A stretch of DNA of 64,000 bases. Origin: Corallium rubrum (taxonomy: Eukaryota; Cnidaria; Anthozoa; Scleralcyonacea; Coralliidae). A program made the position numbers and the translations under genes. Numbering within the stretch: the stretch's first letter is position 1; the number at the start of each line of letters is the position of its first letter. This document shows, piece by piece, positions 50,101 to 62,831 of this stretch. The notes beneath the pieces are model-generated. The model worked only from the letters and a program-made list of their open reading frames with translations, had not been told where the DNA came from and did no database searches. The stretch covers positions 5,686,714 to 5,750,713 of the forward strand of contig OZ036016.1 in the NCBI GenBank assembly GCA_964035015.1. Direction: 5' to 3'.

Positions 50101-51104
50101 AACCAGCATGGGGTAAAGAATTGCCACAACACAGAATTGCGAGTTGCTATCAAGCGGGAGAGAACATCCGGTTCGACTGTAAAACAAATAAAACTGCACT
50201 CGTAGACGAGAAGAAACAATTCTTTCTAGACCGCACTACTTTGGAATGACGCTTTTGAAAACTTTACTTGGAATATATGAGGAGGAGCCATCATGCAGGA
50301 AAGAATCAAGTGTTTCTTCAGAACTTTGATCTTATTCCTGTTTGAAAAGACACTTCCACTGTCTGATTCTTGGGATGAACGGAAACGCAAACAATTGAGT
50401 GGGTGATCACGAGGGGGAAGTTCAGGCCTCAAAGTTTCATACATGGCTTACTGAGTCTTCTCACTTCTCCACTTAACAAGTAAAAACGTTTGGCGTTATT
50501 AGACAGAGTAAAATACTACAGTCTACTTCGTTCAAAAACCAACCATACAGTAAGCAAAGAGTTAAACTTAAAATTTAAACATAAGCTTTGAAATCAAACT
50601 ATAGGCCTTGGTTTGACGCAATTCGATTGAGACCCATTTCCGATCACACTCATTACGTCAACCTCGGAATGACGACACCTTCCGACTGTTTCTTTACAAA
50701 CCAAGCACGCCAGGAAGCTGGCTCTTCTACGAGCTATCAAAGAATCAAAGAGAACAAAGAAAAAGAGAAGGCGAAGGGGGAAAACCAGCAGATGCGCCAA
50801 ACCACAAGAAATATATTCACAAGAAGAAAAATGCTGATGTTTTTTTAACGGGCACAGCAGGGAAGATCAGGAATTGAAGGAAGTAAACACACACCCAAAC
50901 TGAAGGACTTTCAGCAAGATCCAACAATATTTCTTTTTTATAAATGATGTAATGCACTCTGAAGTCTAAAAATAATACTTCGTGCTCATAGTATCTCCTT
51001 AAAACGATATTTAAATATAAAAATAATGAAGGTTTAGGAGTGTAATGGTACGAATATTTTCATAAAGTAAACTAAACTAACTTTATTTATCCAAATAGTG
51101 TAAT

Positions 51105-51305
51105 AAAAGTAGCGTGCTGCGTAGGCAGTGTGGAAACAACAATCGAAATATAGCAAGGTTAGATACACTGCCGAAACAGAGAACGTAGGAGTCTAATGTT
51201 TCGAGCGAAGGCCCTTCGTCAGAGAGAAACGAAGGACCTTCGCTCGAAACGTTAGACTCCTACGTTCTGTTTCAGCAGTATATCTACCTTGCTATATTTC
51301 GATTG
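51105..51305. repeat. Family B repeat, head-to-head copies
   Basis: A complete minus-oriented unit (to 51230) is followed by a partial plus-oriented one (GGACCTTCGCTCGAAACGTT and onwards), giving a palindrome. Confidence 0.8.
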
Positions 51306-51990
51306 CTGTAACTTTATTTATATTGGATAACCCTATCAGTCATATCTCAACTGTTCTCTCTAGAGGTCCAGTAAGGACCATCCCTCATTGGTCCAGTGTT
51401 ACTACAGAAGGAAACCAGAGTAAACTAAACTAACTTTATTTATACTGGATAACCCTGTCAGTCATATCTAAACTGTTCTTCCTAGAGGTCCAGTAAGGAC
51501 CATCCCTCATTGATCCAGTGTTACTACAAAAGGAAACTGGAGTAAACTAAACTAACTTTATTTATTTACTGGATAACCCTGTCAGTCATATCTAAACTGT
51601 TCTTCCTAGAGGTCCAGTAAGGACCATCCCTCATTGATCCAGTGTTACTACAAAAGGAAACTGGAGTAAACTAAACTAACTTTATTTATTTGCTAAGGAT
51701 TGCCCAATATTACTTATAATATAACTTGATTTATACTGGATAACCCTATCAGTCATATCTAAACTGTTCTCCCTAGAGGTCCAGTAAGGACCTCTGAGTA
51801 AGGACCATCCCTCATTGATCCAGTTGTTACTACAGGAGGAAACCAGAGTAAACTAAACTAACTATTTATACTGGATAACCCTATCAGTCATATCTAAACT
51901 GTCATAACTCTATCAATCATATCTAAACTGTTCTCCCTAGAGGTGCAGTAAGGATCATCCCTCATTGGTCCACTGTTACTACAGGAGGAA
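51306..51990 (-). repeat. Tandem array, reverse complement of the 39990 family
   Basis: Five to six units with CTGGATAACCCTATCAGTCA, CTAGAGGTCCAGTAAGGACC and CAGTGTTACTAC. One unit is interrupted near 51700 by a SINE tail piece (TTGCCCAATATTACTTATAA). Confidence 0.9.
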
Positions 51991-53044
51991 ACAGAGCACC
52001 TGGAGAAAACTTGTGGTGTTTGATAAAATCAAACTAGAAGGATGATCTAGTTAATAGAATCTGAAGAATTCGTGCCCTGCAACACATTTTTGAGATTCCC
52101 ATCCTGTTCAAGATTTCGTTAAATAGATCGGTAAAATTGCAGTGCCCTGAAAGTTAGCTTGCGGGCGCAGCTAACTTTCAAACCGCTTTATATTCTGTGT
52201 GTGATTTCGTTCGTTCGTTAGGAATCAATAGCTAGCGACATTTTTAACGCGATGTTTTGAACGCCACAGGGCACCGCTTTGCTGTGTCTGGTATTTAACT
52301 CTTATTCCGTCGTCGGTGGATTTTCTCGAGTAAAATCGTCTGGTGTTAGCCAGAGTAAAATAAATATGACTTGAGGATGCCGCCTGGCCTTGAAAGAGTT
52401 AACCAGTTGTATTTTTTAAATTTAAATTTAAAGTTCACTTCTGTGTTCTAGATCCCTTGCACCTCGTAGCAAAAAGCAAAGAGACCTCCCCTCCCTCCCT
52501 CCCTCAGATGCGGCCGGTGTCCCTGCAAACACCTGCTTAACTTATTCATGGTGACAAACGCGGCGGCATGTTTAGTGTGATCACTGAGGCAACGTGAAAA
52601 CTGCCTGCGAGTGAAACGCCAGGATTTGAGCAGGTGACACCGCGAAATTATTCATGACATGTTCATATTTCAGCTGCTCTGCGGATAATTCACACTTTTG
52701 CTAAGGTTAAACAAGATTGAGAAACGATGTCAAGAGCTCCGCACTTCAAAATAATAAAGAGTTTCGCAGATTTTGTATCTAAACTTTCTTCCCTAGAGGT
52801 CCAGTCAAAAGGATAGTTTTACTACAGAAGAACAGCGGAAGATGTCTACATCCCCTCCCGGCCACCTCCATCCTATCACCGCCCGCACCATATTACGCAC
52901 CATATTTATGACCATTCAAGAATAAATGGTGTATAATGTCTTGTAATTTTACCTTAGAATAGATTCATATTGATTGGACATAATCTGATCAAATAATAAG
53001 TGTTACCTAGAGAAGAGAATATTGAAATTAGACATACGTCAACT

Positions 53045-53930
53045 AACCATGATGATGATGATGATGACGATGATGATGATGATGATGATGATGATGACGA
53101 TGATGATAATAATGGTATGATGATGATGATGATGGTATGATGATCATGAAGATGATGATGATGATGAAGATGATGATGAAAATGATGATGAAGATGAAGA
53201 TGTCATGAGTAATGATGATAATAGTGATGATGATGATAGTGATTATGATGATGGACTAACTAACCATGATCAACTAACCATGATCAACTAACCATGATGA
53301 TGATGATGATGATGATAATGGTATGATGATGATGATGATGATGATGGGATGACGATGATGATGAAGATGATGATGATGATGATAATGGTATGATGATGAT
53401 GATGATGATAATGGTATGATGATGATGATGATAATGGTATGATGATGACAATGGTATGATGATGATGATGATAATGGTATGATGATGATAATGGTATGAT
53501 GATGATGATGATGATAATGGTGTGATGATGATGATGATGGGATGATGATGATAATGGTATGATGATGATGATGATGATAATGGTATGATGATGATAATGG
53601 TATGATGATGATGATAATGGGATGATGATGATGATGATGATGATGGGATGATGATGATGATGATGATGGGATGATGATGATGATGAAGATGTCATGAGTA
53701 ATGATGATAATAGTGATGATGATGATAGTGATTATGATGATGGAATGATGATTATGATGATGAAGATGATGGAATGATGATAGTGATTATGATGTCATGA
53801 TGATGATAATGATGTCATGATGATGATGATAGTGATTGATGTCATGATGATGATGATAATAAGGATGTCATGATGATGGTGATGATAATGTCATGATGAT
53901 GATGATGATAGTGATGGTAATGATGACTTG
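53045..53930 (+). repeat. (GAT)n-based tandem array
   Basis: ~890 bp of GATGATGAT with GGTATGATGATGATGAT higher-order units. His/Ile/Ser-rich frames here are artefacts. Confidence 0.95.
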
Positions 53931-54019
53931 TCTGACTGACAACATCATTGTGAGACAAGTTGCATGAACCATTGCAGCGTATAACATGCTGTGCAATAGC
54001 CAAGATCTTTGCGACAAGT

Positions 54020-54215
54020 GACTATTTTAGCCATTACACAACAGTATCTTACACGCCGAAAACGTTCGTGCAAACTTGTCTCACAACTATTTTAGTCATT
54101 GCACATCAGGATCTTACACGCCGAAAATGTTCGTGCAACTTGTCTCACAACTATTTTAGCTATTGCACATCAGCATCTTACACGCTGAAAAGGTTTGTGC
54201 AACTTGTCTCGCAGC
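54020..54215 (+). repeat. Three tandem ~66-bp units
   Basis: ACTATTTTAGCCATTACACA, TCTTACACGCCGAAAACGTT and GTGCAACTTGTCTCACAAC recur. The flanks GAGACAAGTTGCATGAA (left) and GAGACAAGTTGTATGAA (right) share the same motif. Confidence 0.85.
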
Positions 54216-54287
54216 GAACATCAATTGATGCCGTTGCGAGACAAGTTGTATGAATTAAAAATGACACTGTGCAACAAGTGTTATGTA

Positions 54288-54464
54288 ATAATTGTCAGCT
54301 GTTTGCTGTACAAGCTGTGTTAGTTGGTAACACTCAGAAAAACTCTGAGCTCTAAGCGGGACTCGAACCCACAACCTTCTGAATGCTAGCAAAACGCTCT
54401 AAGCATTGAGCCACTAGAACTCAGATAACTAACACAGCTTGTACAGCAAACAACTGACAATTAT
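54288..54464 (-). mobile_element. Foldback element with a tRNA-like core
   Basis: The arms ATAATTGTCAGCTGTTTGCT and CTGTACAAGCTGTGTTAGTT are mirrored at the right end. Between them, on the minus strand, TAGTGGCTCAATGCTTAGAG (box A-like) and GGTTGTGGGTTCGAGTCCCG (box B-like) lie ~25 bp apart, giving a tRNA-like unit. A second, rearranged copy is at 62832-63065. Confidence 0.75.
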
Positions 54465-54662
54465 AACTAACATCAAGCTGCAATTTCTGAAACTAACTAA
54501 AAGTGTTACGTACTTTACTCTAGCTAACGCAATATGAATTTACTCTTCACAGAAAGACAATCTCGAACGGAAAATGGTTAAAGAACCGTGCCCCTTAGTG
54601 CACTTGCTTGTTACACTGTTACCAAAATAACCACCTTTAACATTTTAATAAAAAAAGATTAT

Positions 54663-54668
54663 TTTATT
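54663..54668 (-). terminator. Candidate poly(A) signal of the MOS-like gene
   Basis: AATAAA on the minus strand, 173 nt beyond the stop codon. Confidence 0.5.
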
Positions 54669-54840
54669 GCGGAATAACGTCCATAGAATTATTATAAGGT
54701 CTAACTAATATTGATTAAAGTGCGTCAACGTTGCAGCTGTTATTAACGGTCTAACAGTAACAAGAACAAAGTAATTTCCATGCTTCTTAATACAATCTAC
54801 CCCTAGCGTCCATAACAACCGTAGGAGAACAATAAAAAAT

Positions 54841-55821
54841 TTACATAAAAGTCGATGTAATGCAGAGGTCGTCAGCGGACCACAGATCTGGATGAGGTTC
54901 ACAAAACGAATTCCAATGTTTTAATATTTTCACAAGCTGTCTAGCAGAAGGTCGCTGTAGACTGTCCGCTTGCCAACAATTCTTAATTAATTCTGCGTAA
55001 CATTTGTCCCGTCCTTTCAAGGTATCTTCGTCTGGTATCTTAGGTCTGTGCTGGTAAGCGACCACAGCGAAGATAACCACATGTTGGTTTTCCCGTCCGT
55101 AGGGTCTTTCTCGTGTTAGCATCTGCCAGAGACATATCCCTAGTGAATAGATATCAGCTTTTGTCGTCGGACATTCTCCTTTGAGTAACTCGGGTGCCCG
55201 GTATGCAAATGTACCTGTTAAACTCGACTTGGTCGGACTTGCTGGTCTCTCGTTTCCACCGACATTCTGACAACATCCAAAATCAGCTAGCTTGCAGTGA
55301 TCCCGAGAAGAAACTAAAACGTTACTTGGTTTAAGATCAAGATGAGCTAAGCCTTGTCTATGAGCGAACGCAAGGCCACGCGAGATATCCAACGCGAGAT
55401 TTACAGATCTAGAGTTATCAAGACTCTCGCTAGGACAATTAATAAGTTCTTGCAAATTTTTCTCGCCACCGTACTCCATAATCAAACTATGATAACCATG
55501 GAAGTGAAGCACGCACAAAGCTCGGACAATATTCGGATGACGGAACCGTAACGTTGAGACCTCGGCTTCAAAACTTTCCTCCGTTGCTCGTCGGTTTTTC
55601 GTCGATTTATGCCATTGTTTCAAAGCGTATCGCTTACCGTGATACACTACCTCATATACAGTTCCAAAGCCACCAGCGCCTAACAGTTTTCCCACCTGCA
55701 GATCTGAGATTTCAATGTTTCCTAACGGCCAAGAGGTCGTGAACCGACAACAATCTAAGTCCGTGCAAGCTTTCTCACAATCTTCAAATCCATCGTTGTC
55801 CCCAAGACTCTTTAACCTCAT
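54841..55821 (-). CDS. MOS: MOS-like serine/threonine protein kinase
   Basis: Single exon, 326 aa from the first in-frame ATG (55821). MOS phosphorylates MEK and drives MAPK signalling for meiotic arrest in animal oocytes. All kinase motifs are present: glycine loop GAGGFG (48-53), the ATP-binding K68 in RYALK, the alphaC Glu in FEAEVSTL, HLDLKPSN (160-167; HLD instead of HRD is MOS-typical), DFG (180-182) and YRAPELLKGE (APE 209-211). KADIYSLGICLWQML, FAVVAYQHRP and LQRPSARQL complete the match. TKNR.A...F.AE, MEYGG and AVVAY..RP point to MOS over other kinases, and lack of introns is usual for MOS. The frame stays open for ~69 more codons upstream to a TGA near 56029 but has no ATG. An upstream spliced exon is therefore possible, though a GTG start is not. 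Confidence 0.92.
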   Translation of the reverse strand: MRLKSLGDNDGFEDCEKACTDLDCCRFTTSWPLGNIEISDLQVGKLLGAGGFGTVYEVVYHGKRYALKQWHKSTKNRRATEESFEAEVSTLRFRHPNIVRALCVLHFHGYHSLIMEYGGEKNLQELINCPSESLDNSRSVNLALDISRGLAFAHRQGLAHLDLKPSNVLVSSRDHCKLADFGCCQNVGGNERPASPTKSSLTGTFAYRAPELLKGECPTTKADIYSLGICLWQMLTRERPYGRENQHVVIFAVVAYQHRPKIPDEDTLKGRDKCYAELIKNCWQADSLQRPSARQLVKILKHWNSFCEPHPDLWSADDLCITSTFM

Positions 55822-56805
55822 TTTATATGCAAGACGTAAACACCTTCTCAACGAGAATTTCTCTACTTTAACAGAACTACTTCTTTGTGCGATATTGTGT
55901 TTTCCAGTAGAGGATCTCGCCGACCAAGCTAGGCACTGACTCAGTGAAGATGCTTGTGCAAAGCTGCTTTCAATGTTAGTCAAGACTTCTTTAAACACAG
56001 CTGATTCCGCACTGCATGGATTAATTCATTCATTTGCCAAGAACGCTAGCTTACAAATGCCGTTCTGAGTGACTCCAATTCATGACACACGCTGAAGATT
56101 ACTCCCGCATGGGCAAGAACCAATCAGGGAACACGGAGGACAAAGAACACGATAAATTATGCACGGGGGGCTTCCACGCACGCTTTCATTTCACACCTGA
56201 TTGCATCCAATGTGTGGTCACCGAGGTCCCTCTACACTACACCGTCCTTGTGTAGTGTTGCCAAAACACATATCAATATAACTTATTAAACTTCTTTTCA
56301 TTCTAATTCCTAATTGCGTCGGTCACTGAGGAGAATCGTGCAGCTGGAAGTCCACCCGTCTCAAGCACGAGCCACATTGTGATTATTAAAACAAACTTTG
56401 CCCAACTCCGGAACAAATCGCTAAGCATTTCAAAGCGAAACATTGACTCTATTGTCATCAGATTCGGTAATATTCTTGACAACATTTCACAGTTTTAAAA
56501 ACAAACTGTAATTTTCGCAGCACTATACGAAGCTTGTAAATCATTATAATCAGATTGGGTTGACATGCTATAAAGGTGTTGCGTATAGTTGCTTTAAATT
56601 TAAACCATTATTTCCAAGGACTTGAAAGATAAATGTTTACTTGGCTGTGCATGAATTAAAATTCAAAAGTCTGTGATGTCCAACTATAGATTATATTGGG
56701 TAACATTCTTACAAAATGATCTTGAAAGCTAACTGCTACCTCAGTAATATCATGTCGAGAATGCATGCAGCTATGCAACAGTTAAATTATAAAGAGCGAA
56801 TTGAA

Positions 56806-56940
56806 AAGATGGTAAACTGCTAAGAATAGTTTCGAGAACGAAATACTGACGTTTCAAGTGGAGCCCTTCATCAGAGTGAAATGTGACTTTGCTCTATCTA
56901 AAACACTGCATGCGTAGCACTCTACTTTTTACAAATAAAT
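56806..56940 (-). repeat. Family A repeat copy
   Basis: GATGGTAAACTGCTAAGAAT, ACTGACGTTTCAAGTGGAGC and CCTTCATCAGAGTG, plus a partial plus-oriented ACTTTGCTCTATCTAAAACA. Head-to-head arrangement. Confidence 0.8.
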
Positions 56941-57837
56941 GAACTCTCGTTAACATTCTGATTGCCATGAAAAAGTCCGTGTCCAACGATCGTGAACAGT
57001 TAAGCGTTAGAAAAAGGAAGATTTTAATCGGATAATTGTTGCTATCTCTGTCCCCGACTACGAAATGCTTTTTAATGAAGCCCTAAATTTCTTTGTTCAA
57101 AAGTCAAGCAATATTTCAACTTCAATACTATGTTCGTTTGCAAATACGACCTGTTATCGTTGCATAACTCGTTTACACGCTGGATCAATAAAGGCCTCGT
57201 TAAGTTCTGTAGCCCTGCTTTAGAAGGCTATTTAAAGAGCTCAGGTCAGCTCGTGTCCCGAATTTCCTTCCTTAACCGCATAAAGAGATCAACGTTCGGA
57301 TTCGTTTGCACCGAAACTAAACCAATTCTTTGCAAGTTCAGCTTATGCGAGTTTTAAAACCACAGCTTAAGCCTCAGTTAACGAGGAGGCTAGCGGTGTG
57401 CCAGGTTTCCCAAGCTGAGATTTTGCGAAGCTAAATTTAGTTATGACAAACATCCTTGACACGCGGCGATCATCCTCTTACTCGCCCTCAGCACTGAGCA
57501 ACTGCGGCGGCGGTGAACGCTCTATTGCAGCAGCAGTGTATATGGAAGCAGCTGTTGCCACGAGATCAGTTCTAATTGCTTCCAAGGTTCTTCAAACAAT
57601 GACAATATCCAGGGGTCACACGTATCACGTGGCAACACAATTACCCTGATAGCCTAGCGACGTTTGTTGATTGGCTAAGCCGGTTGACAAGCAAGAGTTA
57701 ATCGAGACATAAGCTCACACGTTTAATTAAAGCAAGCGATATGATTGGTTTAGCCCACAAGTATCGTAAGGTCAAGCACGTGGCTGACTTTCTCCGTTCT
57801 GGTTGAGTTCCACCAGAAGTCAAACTGTCTCAGAGTG

Positions 57838-58150
57838 CAACGTAGGCAGTGTTTTAGATAGAGCAAAGTAAAAACATGGTAAACTGCTGAGAATAGTTTT
57901 GATAACGAAATACTGACGTTTCGAAGGGAGCCCTCTATCAGAGTAAAATGTGAATGGCTCAGCTTGAAACGTCAGTATTTCGTTATCAAAATTAATTTCA
58001 GCAGTTTACCATCTTTTCACTTTGCTCTATCTAAAACACTGCCTACACAACACTCTAGTCTTTACTCTGATGAAGGACTCTGCTTGAAACGTAAGTACTT
58101 CGTTATCAAAACTATTCTCAACAGTTTACCATCTTTTCACTTTACTCTAT
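57838..58150. repeat. Family A repeats, head-to-head cluster
   Basis: A minus-oriented unit (57838-57955) is followed by two plus-oriented units (57960-58150: CTTGAAACGTCAGTATTTCG, ACTGCCTACACAACACTC). Confidence 0.85.
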
Positions 58151-58489
58151 TCCAGTTGTTTGGTTTTAAAAACTCTTTAAGCGTGCATTATTCTTATCTT
58201 GGGGTATCTAATCAGGTATCTTTACAGGATAATTCATTTATCGTTCCGACATGAAAGTTATTTGCCCAGGCAACCCTCCTTATACCGGCTGTTCAAGGTC
58301 AATGCCACAAGCTTCTATTAATATCATGTTTACAAAACAGAACTGCAAAACACACGGCCGCTCATAGTAACGAATACATTCAGAGTACAATGTCTTCTTG
58401 TACTGTTTACATAACACAAGTAGAACGATAATTTCACAATCCAAAATAAACCCGCGACACGCTTTGTCTCGTGTGAGCTATCATTTCTT

Positions 58490-58766
58490 TCAAATTATGA
58501 AGCTTAACCAACTACTAAAACCACCATCTGATTAGACAACCTTTTTAAACGAAACCTCACCCCCATACCACCCCCCGGAAACCCTAAACCTAATCACGCC
58601 ACCCGGAAATCCTAAACCTAACAACCCTCCGGAAAAATGTCCCACCTCTCATACCCCGACCACACCACCCCTATAGAATTTTTACCTTTATATGTTCAAG
58701 TTTAACATCCCGCTTGTGGGATGGTTTTATTAGATGGTTAAGCTTCATAATTTGAAGCCGATGATA
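58490..58766. mobile_element. MITE with TCAAATTATGAAGCTTAACC ends (solo copy)
   Basis: Inverted ends TCAAATTATGAAGCTTAACC and GGTTAAGCTTCATAATTTGA. The interior CCACCATCTGATTAGACAAC and CCGGAAACCCTAAACCTAAT matches the inner element at 25925-26205. Confidence 0.85.
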
Positions 58767-59181
58767 CCTCCTCGTGTGGAATTTATTAGCCGTGTCAACA
58801 TTGAGAAGAGGTTGGGACCGAGTTCTAAAAACTCTCTATAAACCTTACAGGTGTTCCAAAATGGCTGCCGAATTAAAATTATTTTATATACATATAAATT
58901 ATCCCTTATGAACTCGTTTCAAGTGGTAAATTTAAAATAATTTTAACTTTAAAGATCCGTTTACCCAGGCGATCTTTGCTGCAGTTTTTCTAATGATCGT
59001 TTTCACTCACATGATCGGTGGCACCGTTGGGGCAACATGAAACAATACAAAATATTCGAATAAGAAGAGAGTTAAATTCCCATAGAATAAAGATTGTGCA
59101 CCAATATGGCCGCCATTTCATTGTTCCTGTGCACCAATATGGCCGCCGTGACGTCAGATGGAAACAAGAATAGATTGTAGC

Positions 59182-59462
59182 ATAGTCCCTAGAATTATAT
59201 TGTCTGGAGACGCGGCGAACATCGAAGTGGTTAACAATGACCTACAATTTAAGTTGAGCGTGGCAAATAAGGTGCACAATCTTTTGTTTTACGTTCATTA
59301 ATATTTATAAAGCAACGATGCTATTGGTTGATTGCTTCATTATACCAAAAATACAATGTGTTCAGCAAGCGTTAAGGTGAAATAAGGTGCACAAACGTGA
59401 ACAAAAACCTAGAACAAAGACTTTGGCCGCGTTTCCAGACAATTTATTTCTAGGGACTATGA
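59182..59462. mobile_element. ~280-bp MITE, diverged third member of the CATAGTC family
   Basis: The ends CATAGTCCCTAGAATTATAT and CTAGGGACTATG are inverted. Interior ATACAATGTGTTCAGCAAG and TTTCCAGACAA relate it to 20225 and 45040, but the termini differ. Confidence 0.7.
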
Positions 59463-60219
59463 TTGTAGTGATCTGAAGAGAGGTTGGTCTCCATTCCGGA
59501 AAATTCTCCTCAGCATAGAAACGTTTTCTTAGCCGAGTGCAGCTAGCTTTCAGGCAACCTCGTACCCAGGTTCTTTCTCTGCTTTCAGGCAGCTTTCTTT
59601 TCTACCTGCCAGCTCGTTAGTTCGTTTGTGTGGAATCGATAACAAGCGACATTCTTGACGCGACATTTGTAACGCGAAGTTTTTGACGTCAAACAATGCA
59701 CCAGGGGCGGATTTAGGGTACGTCAAACACGTCACGCGACGTAGACAAAAATCCCAGACTAATTTATTCATGAATTAATTAGTTGGAAAAATTATTTAAA
59801 ATTTGAAAATTTCAAATTTAAAAAATATTCAAATTTTTAAAAATTTTATATGAATTTTTGAAATTTTCAAAAATTTCATTTTTGCACAAAGACAAGAGAT
59901 ACGGCGGAAGTAGTGGGACTACGTCGGAAGTAAAATATTTTGACGCATGTCCATGTCGAATTCACTGTACAACAGTGATTCGTAGGCATGCTGAAGAGCT
60001 CTGACATGGAGCAAAACAGTCCTAAAAAGTTGTCTCCAATAATGATAAAAAAATGCAAAAGCCAAGTCCTTAAAAATCAATAAAACTTTGTATAAAAAAC
60101 ACAAGTTAAAACTGTAAGATTTTGCTAAATACTCTTGTCAGAATGCAGGAAATGCCATTTCAGGGAACGAAATTTTAAAAAATTTCCGGGGGTGCATGCC
60201 CTGCAATGCACCGCCCACT

Positions 60220-61020
60220 GATCTCGACAGTTCACGATCTTTAAGATTTTCTATACATCATAACACACTGCCTACACAACACTCTACTTTTATATTACTC
60301 CATGATTTACTCCGATGAAGAACTTTGGCTTAAAACGTCAGTATTTCATTCTCTAAAATCTCAGGAGTTCACCATCTTTAAGATTTTCTATACATCATCA
60401 CACACGGCCTACACAACACTCTACTTTATATTACTCCATGATTTACTCTGATGAAAGACTGGCTTGAAACGTCAGTATTTCGTTCTCTAAAATCTCAGGA
60501 GTTCATCATCTTTACGATTTTCTATACATCATCACACACTGCCTACACAACACTCTACTTTTATATTACTCCATGATTTACTCTGATGAAGAACTTTGGC
60601 TTCAAACGTCAGTATTTCATTCTCTAAAATCTCAGGAGTTCATCACCTTTAAAATTTTCTATACATCATAACACACCACCTACACAACACTCTACTTTAA
60701 TTTATATTACTCCATGATTTACTCTGATGAAGAACTTTGGCTTAAAACGTCAGTATTTCGTTCTCTAAAATCTCAGCAGTTCACCACCTTTAAGATTTAC
60801 TATATATCATAACACAATGCCTACACAACTCTACTTTAATTTATATTACTCCATGATTTACTCTGATGAAGAACTTTGGCTTAAAACGTCAGTATTTCAT
60901 TCTCTAAAATCTCAGGAGTTCATCACCTTTAAAATTTTCTATACATCATAACACACCACCTACACAACACTACTTTAATTTATATTACTCCATGATTTAC
61001 TCTGATGAAGAACTTTACGA
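60220..61020 (+). repeat. Family A variant tandem array (six ~125-bp units)
   Basis: Units carry TTTAAGATTTTCTATACATC, ACACTGCCTACACAACACTC, TACTCCATGATTTACTCTGA, TGAAGAACTTTGGCTTAAAA and CGTCAGTATTTCATTCTC. The last unit runs into the 5S-like SINE. Confidence 0.9.
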
Positions 61021-61074
61021 CATATTACCCTCACTTTATAAGCCTGAATTTGTGTCACGATATCGTAAAAACAG

Positions 61075-61292
61075 GAAGCACGGGTGGCGTGTGCTGTTAG
61101 GGCGCTGCCTCTCACCAATAGTTAAGCCCGGTTGGACGGGGTTAGTACTTGGATGGGTGACCGTCTGGGAATAACCTCGTTCTCAAGCTTGGACCATGTG
61201 AGTAGAGTTTAGTTAGTCTCTCCTGTGCTTCGAGGGTTTTTCACTGGGTTCTTCGGTTTTCCTCCGTCCGTAAAATCAACAGCATCTGGAAC
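61075..61292 (+). mobile_element. SINE with tRNA-like head and 5S rRNA-like segment (plus copy)
   Basis: GCACGGGTGGCGTGTGCTGT and TAGGGCGCTGCCTCTCACC form the head. AGTTAAGCCCGGTTGGACGG, GGTTAGTACTTGGATGGGTG and ACCGTCTGGGAATAACC match 5S rRNA from the internal control region to the 3' side. The tail TCTCTCCTGTGCTTCGAGGG matches the 20561 copy. Confidence 0.82.
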
Positions 61293-61629
61293 AGGAGTGG
61301 CGTCCACCCCTGCCTTATGGTAGTAACCATGAAAGAAAGGGGAACGGTCGACCAATAGATAAAGATGGTAAAAACAAAGCATTTGGCGGAGGAAAATACC
61401 CATTTTACATATATTCATCAACCTATGAACGACCTAATTCCAATAACTTTCCTATCTCATTTACAATCGCTTTCTATCCAGTCAAAACAATTAATAATGT
61501 ATGTCAAATAATAAAACAGAGCGCACAAAAACAAGACTGAAAAAGATAAGATAAGGAAAAATCTTAAAAAGACACAAAAAAAATGTCATGCATGGATTAT
61601 ATAAGATAGAGTAGTACATCGCTCGCTTT

Positions 61630-62580
61630 TCAGACAGAATATTAAACAGTTTCAGAAGTGATCGAAATTAGGATGTGCATAATATATATTGGGAATAATT
61701 TAATAACTCTGGCCTTGACCTTGAGCTGTTAAATATATACAGTGTTCTTAGTAGTAAAGCTCTTTGCTTCACAGACATAGAATATTGAACAGACACCAAA
61801 GTGAGCGAAATTAGGTTGTGCACAATATATATTGAGAATAATTTAATACTCAGACCTTGACCTTGAGCTGTTAAACATATACAGTGTTCTACCAAACGGC
61901 AAGCATTATTGAGAGCGAACACTTCTTGTAGCTCTTGCTTCACAGACAAAGAATATTGAACAGCCATCAAACTGAGCGAAATTAGCTTGTGCATAATATA
62001 TATTAAAAATAATTTAATAATTCTGGCCTTGAGCTGTTAAATATATACAGAGTTCTTAGTAGAAAAGCCCTTTGCTTGCTTCATAGACATAGAATATTGA
62101 ACAGACACCAAAGAGAGCGAAATTAGGTTGTGCACAATATATATTGAGAATAATTTAATACTCAGACCTTGAGAATAATTTAATACTCTGGCCTTGACCT
62201 TGAACTGTTAAACATACAGTGCTCTACCAAGCATTATTGAGAGTGAACACCTCTTGTAGTATACAGCTCTTGCTTCAGACACAGAATATTGAACAGACAC
62301 CAAAGTGAGCGAAATTAGGTTCTGCATAATATATATTGCAGATTATATTATTGGAAATAATTTAACAATTTTGGCCTTGAGCTGTTAAATATAGTGTTCT
62401 ACCAAGCATTATTGAGAATGACTACCTCTTGTAGAGTAGTAAAGCCCTTTGCTTCACAGACATAGAATATTAAACAGACACCGAAGCGAGCGAAATTAGG
62501 TTGTGCATAATATATATTGGAAATAATTGAATAATTCTAGCCAGTTGACCTTAGCTGTTAAATAGCCGTTCATTTTGGTA
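61630..62580 (+). repeat. Tandem array of ~150-180-bp units
   Basis: About six units with GAATATTGAACAGACACCAA, AGCGAAATTAGGTTGTGCA, ATATATATTGAGAATAATTT and CTTGACCTTGAGCTGTTAAA. Unit length varies through internal deletions. Confidence 0.88.
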
Positions 62581-62831
62581 AGCGCCTTCGAAATATAGAA
62601 GCTATTGGCTTTTTGTTTGTTTTTAAGAACTCGTAAGCGAAAAGCTCTAGTTGCGAGCAGACTTCCAAATCCTCGAAAAAATCGCCTATGAGAACTTCAA
62701 CTGTAACTTTAAACAGAAATTCAGCAACGCCAACGCGGACACACTAAAAAATTATCAAATAGTACACTTTGCATGAATTAAATGATCCAGTTTTTTAGTT
62801 AGTTTCAGAAATTGCAGCTTGATTGTTAGTA

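Larger units (their letters stand above)
46644..54840. other. Gene-free region rich in repeats
   Basis: Repeats and mobile elements are listed separately. I find no supported exon. Two frames (50226-50444 minus, 50588-50848 plus) lie in a stretch free of obvious repeats but show no homology or splice context that I can defend. Confidence 0.5.

Noticed and set aside
50226..50848. Possible exons on both strands (72 and 86 codons)
   Set aside because: Reasonable composition but no family match, no consistent splice partners and no start context that I could defend.
54341..54424. A functional tRNA gene
   Set aside because: Box A and B are present but the acceptor and D-arm pairing are poor, and the unit lies inside a foldback repeat with a sister copy.
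55822..55998. Upstream GTG as MOS start
   Set aside because: Eukaryotic nuclear genes do not normally start at GTG; the first in-frame ATG is 55821.
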